DNA from: Rhynchopus sp. YZ270_cl-10
Taxonomy: Eukaryota > Euglenozoa > Diplonemea > Diplonemida > Diplonemidae
Direction: 5' to 3'
NCBI GenBank assembly: GCA_964035575.1
Contig: OZ037879.1
Span: 992,001 to 1,056,000 of the forward strand
Length of the DNA: 64,000 nucleotides
Shown: positions 1 to 9,982 of the stretch, piece after piece
How the letters are laid out: every line of letters begins with the position of its first letter
Position numbering within the stretch: the stretch's first letter is position 1
Program-made: the position numbers and the translations under genes
Notes under the pieces: generated by a model
What the model was told of the DNA's origin: nothing
Seen by the model: only the letters and a program-made list of their open reading frames with translations
Databases searched by the model: none

Positions 1-18
1 ATTTATTTGTTTCTGCAG

Positions 19-837
19 GCGGAGGTTGTTACTGAGATACCCTCGAACTACTCAGGAGGCGGCACGTTTGAAGAACTAGATCTCAGTGGTGTGTCAGGTG
101 TGACTGCAATACGCGACAACTTCCTTCTCGAATGCAGCGCATTGCACACTGCTGATTTATCTGGGTGGCGCAATGTTACACACATTGGCAACTGCTTATT
201 GTCCTTCTGCACTGCATTGCGAAACCTTGACTTGCGTGGGTGGAGCAATGTCACGCAGATTGGAACTGCGTTCCTCTCCAACTGCACCGGGTTGACCACA
301 CTTGACTTATCTGGGTGGAGCAATGTGACGCAGGTTGATAATTGCTTCTTGTCCGACTGCAGTGCATTGACCGCGCTTCACTTCTCTGGGTGGAACAATG
401 TGACGCATATTCATAACTGCTTCTTGGCCAACTGCAGTGCATTGACCGCAGTTGACTTCTCTGGGTGGAGGAATGTGTCGCATATCGGGAGCTACTTCCT
501 GGCGGGTTGCAAGGCATTGAAAGCACTTGACTTGCGTGGGTGGAGCAACGTCACGCAGATTGGAGCTGCGTTCCTCTCCAACTGCACCGCGCTGACCACA
601 CTTGACTTATCTGGGTGGGACAGTCTGACACATATCGAGGCCGCCTTCCTCTCGGGATGCATTGCATTGAGACAGCTTGACCTGTCTGGGTGGAGGAGCG
701 TGACGGTGATCGGGAGAGACTTCTTCAAAGGATGCAAAATAGGTAAAAAAAGGATCAACATCACCGGGTCGAGCAGTGTTGTGTCAAACTATGTCTGTCA
801 CAGCACGGATACCAAACGCAAATGTGTGTGCATGTGA
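19..837 (+). CDS. BspA-like leucine-rich repeat protein, last exon (5' partial)
   Basis: This is the terminal exon of a gene that begins left of the window. The sequence before position 19 is a good 3' splice site (tttgtttctgcag), and the frame is open from it to the TGA at 835-837, giving 272 residues. The protein consists almost entirely of about nine 24-residue repeats with the pattern LDLSGWxNVTxIGxxFLxxC, each encoded by a 72-bp DNA unit. The Cys and Asn in each unit and the FLxxC motif resemble the BspA-like LRR class used by protists for cell-surface or secreted proteins. The tail after the last repeat is short, with a KKKR-like stretch and no membrane anchor. The signal peptide, if any, would be in an upstream exon. 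Function beyond a likely protein-binding surface cannot be stated. Confidence 0.8.
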   Translation, partial: AEVVTEIPSNYSGGGTFEELDLSGVSGVTAIRDNFLLECSALHTADLSGWRNVTHIGNCLLSFCTALRNLDLRGWSNVTQIGTAFLSNCTGLTTLDLSGWSNVTQVDNCFLSDCSALTALHFSGWNNVTHIHNCFLANCSALTAVDFSGWRNVSHIGSYFLAGCKALKALDLRGWSNVTQIGAAFLSNCTALTTLDLSGWDSLTHIEAAFLSGCIALRQLDLSGWRSVTVIGRDFFKGCKIGKKRINITGSSSVVSNYVCHSTDTKRKCVCM

Positions 838-1136
838 ATCTTTACCTGCATCTTTTGAGAGGCTAGCTGCTCGTTATTGTTCATGAATTTTTCACTTTTA
901 CATTGTACTCTCGCCTCAAAGAAATTATAAATCGGTGATGTTTTTTTTTTATGCACAATACTTTGCATCATTGCATGTATGCATGATACAACGTATCTAT
1001 AGAACACCCTTCTACTTTCCCTTCTTTGATTCGAAAGAATATGAAACAATCGTATCTCCCCCGCGCCATTTTATCTCATCCCCATTTCATCCCACCTCAC
1101 TTTAAAACCCCCCAAATTTCAGGGGATACAATAAAA
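838..1136. other. Intergenic between LRR and hydrolase genes
   Basis: AT-rich with a T-run near 940; contains the presumed 5' acceptor of the hydrolase mRNA at 1121-1122. Nothing else recognised. Confidence 0.6.
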
Positions 1137-2297
1137 ATGAGGGTTTTGAATACTGTTTTGAAATGCCTTCTGAATTTAGGACTTGGGGGTGCGGTGATTG
1201 TGTCTGGTGTGTACTGCCTGGATGGGTTGATCAGGAAGGGGTACCTGCACGGACGACCCACACTGCACAGCATGGCAGGGGACGAACGCATGCAGCGCAT
1301 CCTTGCTGAAATGCATACCACAAACGAACCGTACCGGCCGACCTTCTGGGCACACTCCGCCATGGCGCAGCTTGGCCTCCTCACACTCTGGAAGTCCATC
1401 CACTCCGGTTCCCTCTCCGTTGAACGGCATATCCTCACCTGCGCTGATGGAGGTGAAGTTGCCGTTAAAGAGTACCTCTTCGAGAAAACACTTCCCCAAG
1501 ACGCACCGATCATTCTTCTCCTGCACACCATCACCGGAACTGTCCAGGATGAGGCGGAGTTTGCAAAGCGCGCATATTCCCGCGGCTGGCGGCCAATCCT
1601 TTTATGCCGCCGCGGCCATTTCTCTAAGCTAACCACCCCAAGATGGAATGTCATGGGGGATGTGGAGGACACCAAGCTTATGGTCTCATTTGTTCACGCG
1701 AAATACCCGGATGCGTATCTCGGGGCGGTGGGGATTTCGGCAGGATCGGGGCAAGTTGTCAGCTACATCGGAACCATGGGAGAGGACACCCCGGTTCAAG
1801 CAGCGGTCTCTCTGTGTCCAGCGTACTCTATCGACACTGCCTTTGTGTATTTCCAAGAACAATCACCACTTCTCGCGAAATACCTTTTAGGATGCCTCAA
1901 ATCTCGTTTTTTGACCGACCATGAACACATCCTGGGGGACCAAAAGGGGTATACCAAGGCGTTAAAGAGTGAATCAATTGAGGAGTTTATGGTTAATTCG
2001 GTGCACATGGCAGGGCATGACACGTACGAAGGATTTCTTGAGGCCTCAAACCCAATGGAGTTGTACAAATCAAACGCAACACCATGTCTGATTCTCAACG
2101 CAACAGACGACCCGCTCTGTGTCGAGGAGAACATCCGATACGACATCGCATCGTCGACAGAGAACTTTGCGCTTGTCATCACAAAGTCTGGGAGCCACGT
2201 CGCATACCGTGAAGGCATCTTCGGGCAGTCTTCCTACATGCACAGAGTAGCGCTGGATTTTCTCGAAAGCTCCATGAAGGTTGCCAAAACGGATTGA
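1137..2297 (+). CDS. alpha/beta hydrolase, ABHD1/ABHD3/EMB8 (YheT) family
   Basis: 386 residues. The first in-frame ATG after the acceptor AG at 1121-1122 is at 1137 and was chosen as start; an ATG at 1041 would lie on the other side of that acceptor. A hydrophobic N-terminal segment (about residues 8-30) would anchor the protein in a membrane. The catalytic domain shows the nucleophile elbow GISAGSG with Ser201, an acid at Asp324/Asp325 (NATDDPLC) and His354 (GSHVAY), the expected order for the fold. The stretch from LLLHTITG through RGWRPILLCRRGH to the elbow matches the EMB8/ABHD1-3 branch, whose members are membrane-bound lipases or phospholipases/acyltransferases. The usual HG oxyanion motif reads HTITG here. 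Exact substrate is unknown. Confidence 0.85.
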   Translation: MRVLNTVLKCLLNLGLGGAVIVSGVYCLDGLIRKGYLHGRPTLHSMAGDERMQRILAEMHTTNEPYRPTFWAHSAMAQLGLLTLWKSIHSGSLSVERHILTCADGGEVAVKEYLFEKTLPQDAPIILLLHTITGTVQDEAEFAKRAYSRGWRPILLCRRGHFSKLTTPRWNVMGDVEDTKLMVSFVHAKYPDAYLGAVGISAGSGQVVSYIGTMGEDTPVQAAVSLCPAYSIDTAFVYFQEQSPLLAKYLLGCLKSRFLTDHEHILGDQKGYTKALKSESIEEFMVNSVHMAGHDTYEGFLEASNPMELYKSNATPCLILNATDDPLCVEENIRYDIASSTENFALVITKSGSHVAYREGIFGQSSYMHRVALDFLESSMKVAKTD

Positions 2298-3632
2298 TTT
2301 TTTTCAAAAAAAAAATGTACTTGGCCCAATTTTCTTACACCACGGTCAAAGTCAAGGTATACATTTGGGTGGTTATCGAATATAACGCGTAATACAGAAT
2401 GCGTACTGTAATTGTAAAAAAAAGGTCGAACTTCCAGAAAAATCCTGAAAAGGTTGAACATATTTGCGGTCGACAATTCTTCTGATCACGGTAATACAGA
2501 CGGCATGATACATAATGCGTAAAAAGGGCATCAAGCGAGAGTTGGTGTGATAGAGGGTGATACTGTGTGCTTCGGATGATAGTAAATGCATCAATAGGCA
2601 CACAGTAGTGCAGTGGGGGCTGTTAGGCTTGCTCAGAACATGTGATGCGTGCGGTGTGAATGCACCGGATGTATTTTTTTCTGCACAAATTCGTTTCAGA
2701 ACCCCCAGGCGGCGACGTACTGCTTTGTTGGAGAGGGCATGGGAGGGGAGGGGGGTTGGGGGAACTCAGGGAGGGGAGGGGGAGGGGAGGACATCAACTT
2801 TGTCCATAATGGTTCCTTTGCGTTGTGATGTTGTTAAGGTGGCTCAGCAATGGTTTTGGATCACTCTTTCAGTACCCCACACCAAACGGAAATTTTTTTT
2901 CTGTCAAGACAAACACAAAAAATGCAATGCCCGATCTCTATTTGATGCCGTATACCGGAGGTATTTGCACTTTTTCAACCTCTCTTTTTATTCATTCCTC
3001 AGCAACACCCCCCCAAAGATGAACTCCGATTTTCATTTATTTATTTTCCCCACTAATAGTTCGGGAAAGTCACACCATTTTTTCTTTTCCCTTTTTTTCC
3101 CCAAAAAAAAATTCCACCGGCTTTTCCAGTGTGGCCACACCTGGCACATCGGCATAATAAAGCTTCCTTGCGTTAGGGGTATCTATGCCTGCATCCGTTG
3201 AGTTCACTCATGGGATGAGGGTGTGTATCTGTCTGTACCCATGCGCTTTCCTCACCTCCCTAATTATTCTTCTTTGACAGGAGCGTTTCTGCACTGTCCA
3301 CAGTTTTTTTTTTTTTTTTTCTTTTCCAGAGAGCTGGAAAGGCCCATCATTGTTATACAGTTTTCTTGCGCAATAGAGCAACATAACAAAAGAAACAAAC
3401 AAAACATACCCATTTTTTTCCCATCCCTTTTTTCAAAGACTCCGTTTCCCTTCTCACAAAACCTTTTTTTTTGCAAATTCTTGGGACTGCATGGTTGGGG
3501 TCCACCCCGGTACACCCGGTCATACCAAAGGTACACTGAAATATTTCAAGCCACCATTTTTTTTTGACGACCTTTCCTCACCCTTCACTCTCACCCCTTT
3601 TTTTTCACCCCCCCACAGAACCCACCCACACA
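2298..3632. other. Intergenic with G-rich tract and HP3 copy
   Basis: Contains a purine-rich GGGGAGGGG-type tract at about 2738-2790, several T-runs, an HP3 copy at 3490-3555, and the polypyrimidine/AG acceptor at 3617-3618. Open frames here are short and biased by low-complexity sequence. Confidence 0.6.
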
Positions 3633-5633
3633 ATGTCGCTCCTGGCACCCCTTGTAGGTGCGCTCTGCATCTCTGCGGAGTACACCCCCGAGGAAGCATC
3701 CTGTGTCTACTCGCAGACCGGCTCCATGGTTGCCGCATCGACCATTCACTTTGCACAGTCGCACACTGTCCTGCGCGACGGCGAGCTGGTCGAGGAGCCT
3801 GTACCAAACATTATCATGCAGGTCAACACTATGGGGAGCTATGAGGCGTGCACCCAGGTTGGAGGGAAGTACTGTGTGCTGCGTGATTGGGGGAACATCC
3901 GGGGGACGATCTGTGCACCGTTGGGGTGCACCTCTACAATGCTGAAGACGATTGTCACGTCAAACTTTACTTCGGAGGAGCTGGCCCTCGGGTGGACTGC
4001 GCTGTACTGTGTGGGCGACGACGACTCTGATGTGCAGCCCTGGGAAGACGATGCTGGCGCCAAGGCAGTCACCTCTGTGCTCTTCCTCATCGCAGGAATG
4101 ACCCTCATCTGCACCATCATCTGCAGAATCTACGAAATCAAAAACCCCACCAGCCTTGCCGAAGGCGCCGTCCACACCAACGCCATTGACTTCTGCTACT
4201 GCTGGGACTTCGGAAAAAACTACTTCTCCCTCGTCCGCGTCACCCCAAGAACCAACACCTCATTTTTAAACGGCATCAAAACAATCGCGCTTCTTTGGAC
4301 AATCCTGGGGCATACCCCAATCATTTCGCCCTTTTTGGACAACACTGGGAGCATCGATTGGTCGAGGTACCACTACATCTTTATGTCGTCTTATTTTGTG
4401 AATTCGAACACTTTTCTTTTTGTTTGCGGGTTTGTGGTGTCCTACGTCACTATCAAAAGCTGGTCAACCATTCCTGAAGAGCAGGGTGCGGTGGGGACCC
4501 TCAAGCGCATTGCGATGATCTACGTGGACCGCTACGTGCGTATCACACCTCTGTACCTTTGCATCATCTTCTTCGTGTACAATGTGGCGGAGCACGTTGC
4601 CGAGGGCCCGCTCCAGCCTCTCCTCTACAGGGGTGGTGGTGCGGTCGCATATGACTGCGGCGACGGCAGCTGGGTCAAGAACATCTTCTACATCACGAAC
4701 AGCAACCACTGCTACATGGGGTCTTGGTATCTCTCCGTGGAGTTCCAGTGCGTGCTTGTTGGCACGCTTCTCACAGTGCTTTACAAGATTTCGCCCAGAT
4801 CAGGGTACGCAGTGAGTCTCGCAACACTCCTGGGATGTACCGGTCTGCTTGGGTACTTCTATTCAACGGTGTCGACAGGGTCGGTGCAGAAGGGTGGAGA
4901 CATCTACTTCCAGCTGTACGCAAGGTGTCCGTCGTATCTCTTTGGGATGCTGTGCGCCTTTGTCATCTCCTCCGAAGACTCGCAGGACAAAGTGGAGTAT
5001 CTGACTGCAAAGCAATTCGTGCGTGTCATTCTGTATGCCGTCTCGTTGGGAATGATGTGGGGTGTATGCTCAGCAATGATGACAGCATTAAAGCAGCAGG
5101 ACGACGAGGAGAAGAGCTACTCCAATGTCGAGAAGGGGATGTACGGGGTGTTCTTCCAGTGGGGCTGGGGGTTGGGTCTCACAATTTTGACGCTGACTTG
5201 GGCGTGCACGGAGGGGAGGGGCGGGCATGTTGTCAACTTCCTGTCGCATCCGTTCTTCGAGCCGCTCAGCAGGCTTTGGCTTGGTACATACCTGATCCAC
5301 TTTGCGGTCATCGGGATTGTCAGGTCGACGAACACCAGCATCGGACACTACACCGGAATGTTTGTGATTAACTCATGGATTTCCGTTACGGTACTGAGTT
5401 TCTTTGCGTCCGCAGTGGGGCATGTGTTCATCCAGAGGCCTTTCCTGGCCATGTGGCAGATGCTGTCAGGCATGAAGGAAAAGACAATGCACTACGGAAA
5501 CGAAGCAGCGAACGCAGCTAACTCCGCGACCACAGTGAACACCACGATGTCCCTCAACGGAGATGATATTAAGCCCTCCACAAGAAGACAGGCCTACGAG
5601 GAGCTGTCGGAAATCAGGCCCATCACTGGGTGA
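3633..5633 (+). CDS. Multi-pass membrane acyltransferase, NRF-6/OAC-like (Acyl_transf_3)
   Basis: 666 residues. ATG at 3633 follows an AG|AA acceptor at 3617-3618. The protein begins with a hydrophobic leader, then a Cys-containing luminal region (residues about 15-145), a first membrane segment (about 148-170) and roughly ten further hydrophobic helices. Family signatures include NGIKTIALLWTILGH, DRYVRITPLY and GSWYLSVEFQ, the counterparts of the NG-x-R-hh-hhhhhhGH, R-x-x-R-h-x-P and TWYL motifs of nose-resistant-to-fluoxetine proteins and bacterial OafA-type acyltransferases. These transfer acyl groups across membranes to lipids, glycans or small molecules. The His of the ILGH motif is the presumed active-site residue. 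The C-terminal 50 residues are soluble and Asn/Thr-rich. Acyl donor and acceptor are not predictable. Confidence 0.88.
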   Translation: MSLLAPLVGALCISAEYTPEEASCVYSQTGSMVAASTIHFAQSHTVLRDGELVEEPVPNIIMQVNTMGSYEACTQVGGKYCVLRDWGNIRGTICAPLGCTSTMLKTIVTSNFTSEELALGWTALYCVGDDDSDVQPWEDDAGAKAVTSVLFLIAGMTLICTIICRIYEIKNPTSLAEGAVHTNAIDFCYCWDFGKNYFSLVRVTPRTNTSFLNGIKTIALLWTILGHTPIISPFLDNTGSIDWSRYHYIFMSSYFVNSNTFLFVCGFVVSYVTIKSWSTIPEEQGAVGTLKRIAMIYVDRYVRITPLYLCIIFFVYNVAEHVAEGPLQPLLYRGGGAVAYDCGDGSWVKNIFYITNSNHCYMGSWYLSVEFQCVLVGTLLTVLYKISPRSGYAVSLATLLGCTGLLGYFYSTVSTGSVQKGGDIYFQLYARCPSYLFGMLCAFVISSEDSQDKVEYLTAKQFVRVILYAVSLGMMWGVCSAMMTALKQQDDEEKSYSNVEKGMYGVFFQWGWGLGLTILTLTWACTEGRGGHVVNFLSHPFFEPLSRLWLGTYLIHFAVIGIVRSTNTSIGHYTGMFVINSWISVTVLSFFASAVGHVFIQRPFLAMWQMLSGMKEKTMHYGNEAANAANSATTVNTTMSLNGDDIKPSTRRQAYEELSEIRPITG

Positions 5634-6964
5634 GAGAGAGAAAGAGAGAGGTTTTAGTTGTGTTGGTGTGACCAAGAAAAAGGAAAAAAAGGTAGCAACG
5701 TTCATCGGGTCTACACTAGCAACTAAAGATTTCCCAAAGGGAAAAAAAAAAAGAGAGAAAACAGAAAACAAACCAGAACAAACTTCAAAAGACTTTTAAA
5801 AAGGGAAAATTTCCACACCTCCCTCCCCAACAACGTTATCCCCCCTTTTTTTGTGTGTTTCCTTTTACCGCGTGAAGTGTTTTGAAGCTCAGTTGCTTAT
5901 TTTTGTGATCTCTGAAAAAAATCGGTTTTTGGGGTACAATTCTATTTTAAGTTAAGCAGAGTTAAGAGCCTCCAATGATCGTTCATCTGGCTGATACACT
6001 GTTGTATTTCAAGCCAAGCTTTCTTTTCTTTGTTTTCAATTTATCAACAAATGTGTGTTACCTTCCCCCCCGGTTATTCATGCTTCAAACGAAAGAGAGA
6101 ACATCGGCCAGTTTTTTTTTTGCTTGTTTTGCCCAAGTGGGTGGGGACGGGGGTTTTAATAGGAAATATGTTTTTCAAAAGCGTGCATTCACCCCCTTCC
6201 CTTCCTTTTGACACTGTAAAAACAGCCCACGCCCAGTTCCCTTTACCGTTATCGCTCCACAATATTATGAGAACCGATTCGCACGCATTTTCTTTCAGTT
6301 TCTTTGTTTTTGAAGATGTGTGCACGAGAGGCACGAGCGATTTGCACGTCAACACCGCAACGGTCCTCCACCAGAGTTTCCCCCGGCTTCGACCTATCCA
6401 GGCATAGTTCACCACAGGTTTCTTTTTTTTCATTTTCATGGTTGGAAGCCACCGGTACAACCGGTCATGTACCAAGGTACACTGTCACGAGAGGGCTTTG
6501 TATTTCAAGTCAACTTTTTTTCTATTTTTTTCCAAGGAGACTAAACAAGGCTTCTCTCATTTTCATCAACCCTTTTTTTGAGTGCCTGCCGTCCGCTGAT
6601 TGACGGTGAAGTGAAATTGCACACTTCCGACTTCTTTTTTTATTTGTCATTAGAAAAAAAAAGGCAACATCGTGACCACACCAAATCAATGCTCGCCTGC
6701 TTGGTAAAAATTTGCTTTTTGGTTTTGGATGTGTGTACATGAGAGAGAAAGAGGTCTTATCATATTTTCAATTTTTTTTTCTTGCCCATTATTTTTTCCC
6801 CTGGAGAATGTTCAGTAGGCCGTCGGTCCTTTTTTTGGTGCAGTTTCAAGGTTTTTTCTTTTGTGTGGGTTGTGCTTGCTACACTAAGAAAGTGTTTCCT
6901 TGTCTTTCCCACAGTCAGATGCATGCAGCCAGCCATACGCGTTGGTAAATGCAGATACTATATA
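5634..6964. other. Intergenic, repeat fragments only
   Basis: GA-rich DNA directly after the acyltransferase stop, then T-rich DNA with an HP3 copy (6438-6530), an HP6 fragment (6576-6645) and two short gatgtgtgnacgagag motifs near 6315 and 6725. No gene seen. Confidence 0.6.
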
Positions 6965-8368
6965 CAGTGTGACACAGAATTAATGGCCGATGAAGACATT
7001 TTATAAAAAAACGGCAAATTTTGACAAGGACATATTCAAAACACCCCCAAAACATAAAATATTTACGCCCAGGAACACAATAAAAGCAAAAATATAATGG
7101 TTAAGGGTAAAGTGAACACTGAGGCCACGAGGGAAGGGTTGCGCCTACAGGCAGCGTCGCTAGTCGTTGTTGGCGGTAAGAGCCATGATGAGGTGGCGGA
7201 GTTGCTGAACGTTGCGAAGAGGAGTTTGGGTAGGTGGGTGAAGGAGTACCGCGCTGGAGAGCGGAATTTTTCGGACAAGCCAGGGAGGGGACGCAAGAGA
7301 TCGGCCACCACCGACACCGTTAAGAATAGGGTGGTTAGACACATGCGGGGCAAGCGGTTTCAGTCTTGCAGGAAAGTAGCGTCGCGACTACAGATTTCGA
7401 GGGAGAGTGTCCGCAGGTGCCTGAAGGAGAAGGGGCTGAAGCCCGTTCAAACGAAGAGCAAACCAAAGCTCTCGGAAAAGAACATCACTGCCCGGATAGA
7501 GTTTGCTGAAACGCATCGAAACACCGACTGGTCAAAGGTGATGTTCACCGATGAAAAAGACTTTTGGCTTTTTTCTCGGGTGAGCAAGAAGAACGATGTT
7601 GTCTGGGTTGCAGATGGTGATGAGCCGCCCCCAACCGTTGATAAGGTCAGGGCTACGCAGAAGGTTCACGTCTGGGGAGGAATCACCACCAGAGGTAAGA
7701 CGAAGCTCTATTTCTATGACGGTGCTCTCAATGCAGAGAAGTACCGTACGCTCGTCTTACAGAAAGCGCTCAAAGAAATAAAAGAACTCCTGCCTGACAG
7801 TAGCTACACGTTTCAGCAGGATGGGCACCCTGCCACACTGCGAACGTTACTCAAGCATTCCTCTCCTCCCAACCTTTCTCGTTCCTCCCTAAAGCTGACT
7901 GGCCAGGCAACTCCCCTGATCTCAATCCTATTGAGAACCTGTGGGCCAAGCTGCAGACTGCAGTCAACGAACGGGAGCCCAAAGACGTGTCAGCACTTAA
8001 ACGTGCCATCAACAAGGAATGGTCCAAGATGGACAATAGCTTCGTTGCACGTTACATCATGTCAATGCCACGACGCCTAGACGCAGTTCGCAATTCCAAC
8101 GGAATGCACACAAAATACTAATGCATGCTCTATTTATTTTTGTGCACCCACTCGTTTGTACTGCTACACTGTATTTTTTTTTTTTTACACATACACCCTT
8201 TTTTACCAAAAAGGGATATTTCCATGTTAATATTTTCCCCACACACACACTTTTCATACACGGCCAGTTGAAAATGCAATGAAATGAGTCAAATTTTGCC
8301 TATTTTTTAGAATAATATAACAATTTTTACAAAATGTCGTCATCGGCCATTAATTCTGTGTCACACTG
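6965..8368 (+). mobile_element. Tc1/mariner DNA transposon, 1404 bp, full-length with intact ends
   Basis: Terminal inverted repeats start CAGTGTGACACAG and end with the exact complement; about 38 bp match with one difference (gatgaagac versus gatgacgac). A TA dinucleotide flanks each side (6963-6964 and 8369-8370), the Tc1/mariner target duplication. It contains one transposase gene, listed separately. The near-identity of the ends points to fairly recent insertion. Confidence 0.96.
7097..8121 (+). pseudogene. Tc1/mariner transposase, one frameshift
   Basis: The frame from 7097 encodes two helix-turn-helix regions (about residues 15-60 and 90-115) joined by a basic GRGRKR linker, then the catalytic core with the first Asp in MFTDEKDFW and the second in FQQDGHPA. 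A single-base loss near 7830-7834 shifts the frame, so the reading frame ends at 8080 with unrelated residues. The downstream frame continues with HTANVTQAF and the third catalytic motif SPDLNPIENLW, ending at TAA 8119-8121. Spacing between the second Asp and the Glu of PIEN is about 37 residues, suggesting a DD37E-type element. With this lesion the copy should not make active enzyme. Confidence 0.92.
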
Positions 8369-8437
8369 TACCTATCAGCTCCACTTCCCCCCCTTTGTGC
8401 GGTCAGCTGCAATCTGGATTCCCCCCACCCCCACCCC

Positions 8438-8599
8438 CACGACGTTGAAGTAAATGACTTTACTTGTGGTTTTACATGTAATTTTACTTGTGAAAATAGT
8501 TTACTTGTGGCACACGTAAAAACGTAAGCGTACAGCTTAAACACAAGTAAAAAAAATGACATGTAAACCACAAGTAAAGTAATTTACTTCAACGTCGTG
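8438..8599. mobile_element. 162-bp palindromic MITE
   Basis: The two ends are inverted repeats of about 42 bp beginning CACGACGTTGAAGTAAAT, separated by a short AT-rich centre that itself repeats the motif TTTACTTGTG. There is no coding capacity. The whole unit can fold into a near-continuous hairpin. Flanks are C-rich and no target duplication can be read confidently. Confidence 0.8.
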
Positions 8600-8772
8600 C
8601 CCCCGCTCTCGATCTTGGAATCTTTCTTTTATTTGAAAAAGAGGGGTTCTTACCTAGGTTGGAATCCTTTTCCTGCTCGGGATGTAACCCTTACCTAGAG
8701 TATCTCCACGTCTACAAAATCAGTAATCAAACGAGAGCACAAAGCTCTTTCAAAACAAACAAAAAAAACACA

Positions 8773-8845
8773 ACAGTGGAGATTGCACAACTGTTGGCAA
8801 CACAACCGAGGCAACTCCACTACTCCAACAATTTATCAAAAAAAA
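8773..8845 (+). repeat. Hairpin family HP1 (subtype E), best-paired copy
   Basis: Outer arms AGTGGAG (8775-8781) and CTCCACT (8815-8821) pair perfectly, with an inner TTGC/GCAA pair, followed by the family's 3' tail (CCAACAATTT, TCA, A-run). Related copies: 31379-31442 and 38335-38390. The 38335 copy has AGTGTAG paired with CTACACT, i.e. both arms changed together. Confidence 0.8.
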
Positions 8846-8878
8846 CCACATTTTTTCAAACTCACCTAGAGGATCCTT

Positions 8879-8924
8879 AAGGCGACTAAACGATAGGCTC
8901 AAGGTTCATCTTATAAACTTTTAT
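8879..8924 (+). repeat. Hairpin family HP2 ('CTAAGC' family)
   Basis: Consensus: AAGGTGA, CTAAGC, a 6-8 nt loop, GCTTAG, GT, TCATCTT, then a short AT stretch and a T-run. The outer and inner arms are complementary. Other plus-strand copies start near 13949, 14814, 15352, 30879, 31650, 31974, 38051, 38558, 42132, 42455, 43041, 43321, 44964, 45770 and 58586; degenerate ones lie near 15931 and 45680. The 38558 copy has AAGATGA against TCATCTT, a perfect pair. The 42455 copy has an exact CTAAGC/GCTTAG stem. Confidence 0.8.
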
Positions 8925-8928
8925 TGCT

Positions 8929-8972
8929 GTATGGTTGGGGTCAACCCTTAAATGCTCTTAAGGGTTGAGAGG
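8929..8972 (+). repeat. Hairpin family HP3 copy with perfect 10-bp stem
   Basis: TGTATGGTTGGGGT leads into CAACCCTTAA, a 6-nt loop and TTAAGGGTTG. Other members of HP3 (GGTTGGGGTCCACCCC, GGTACA, CCGGTCATACC, then GTATTTCAAGTCAAC and a T-run) lie at 3490-3555, 6438-6530, 15508-15585, 16555-16595, 28414-28495, 32366-32410, 46992-47040, 48482-48565, 51511-51570, 56127-56160 and 59038-59090. Some carry only the 3' half. Confidence 0.7.
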
Positions 8973-8978
8973 GAATGC

Positions 8979-9070
8979 CTTTCGTGGTACAAAAAAGCGT
9001 CGGGCAAACATTGAGTACAGAGACCTAGAGACCAAGGTGGGTAGTTAGGCGATTGTTGACGCAACAAAAG
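8979..9070 (+). repeat. Hairpin family HP4 (CATTGAGTACAG...GATTGTCGAC) copy
   Basis: Constant left block around ATTGAGTACAGA and right block GATTGTTGACGCAACAAAA with a variable stem between them. Other copies: 31461-31520, 42655-42735, 46301-46370, 46450-46505 and 56762-56970. Confidence 0.7.
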
Positions 9071-9456
9071 AAAGGGAAAAAGGAAAAGAAAAAAACTGCA
9101 CCTAATGTCTCACCTCTGCCACACCCTTTAGGGGATGAGGTGTGCTGTTCTGGTAAAGTGTCCTAGCCTGCAAAGGGCGGCATTGGAGAATTCAGAACAC
9201 ACCTCTTTCGTGGGACATTACAAAATATTGCATTTTTTTTCTTTTTGTTTTTCATTTTTTTTTTTTTGTCTGAAATGACTGTGTGCCTGCGTGCACTTTC
9301 CCTGTCAGCAAGTCCCAAGTGCAACACTCTGGGGTCCGGTGGAGTAGTAATGCCTGCGTCCCAGAGGGTTTTGCGCTATCAATTTCACTTTGTTTTGCTC
9401 TTTGTTTTAATCAAAGCGTGCCCCTTCTATTTGGCTCTCTTTTGAGGATCCTGTAA

Positions 9457-9510
9457 AGAAAAATCGTGGCTGCCATCTAGTGATAGTCGTCTATAATAAA
9501 CAAAAGCTTT
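9457..9510 (+). repeat. Hairpin family HP5 (GAAAAATCGT...) copy
   Basis: Three copies in the window: here, 42515-42570 and 56516-56575. Each starts GAAAAATCGT and contains an ATC-loop-GAT hairpin. The 42515 copy pairs exactly (CTACTATC, CTGT loop, GATAGTAG); the other two pair with mismatches or wobble pairs. All are followed by CTA(A/T)AA. Confidence 0.7.
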
Positions 9511-9982
9511 TTTTTAAAAGGTGCGCATGACTGTGTCTCTTGTTTCTCTCTCCCTTCCCTTCCCAATTTGAACGTAACCCCCCCCCCCCCCCCCCTTTTT
9601 TCCTTTTTTTAAATTTCGCGCAGCAACAGTTATTCAAGATTTTATTTCTGAAGCAACTATGCACATGAGGCCTAGGTCCATCTTAACCAAAATCCCCCCC
9701 TTTTTTTTTTGTTTAAATCGTTGACTGCTATACCACGAAAGTCGTCTAAAATCACATTTTGTTTAAAAAAATCTTGAAAGATGGGATACCCATTTCAACC
9801 CTTTTTCTTTTTTTCTTTTTTTTTTCTTTCACACCCCCCCACTCTCATCCCTCCCCTCCCCCTTATAACAAAATCAACAATTTTAAAGACCGCTTTTTTT
9901 TTATTCATCTTATCCCCCCATATTTCCTTCACTTCCTTATAGAACAGAACGCAAAAAAAGCAAAAAAAAAAAAAAAAAAAAA

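Larger units (their letters stand above)
8369..9982. other. Intergenic, repeat-filled
   Basis: Between the Tc1 element and the TFIIS-like gene. It holds the palindromic MITE, consecutive HP1, HP2, HP3 and HP4 copies (8773-9070), HP6-like fragments near 9290-9395, an HP5 copy, a long C-run at 9579-9594 and poly-T tracts. No gene is visible. Confidence 0.7.

Noticed and set aside
2557-3201. 214-residue open frame after the hydrolase gene
   Set aside because: Low-complexity, G-rich and T-rich DNA; composition unlike the neighbouring genes and no start context.
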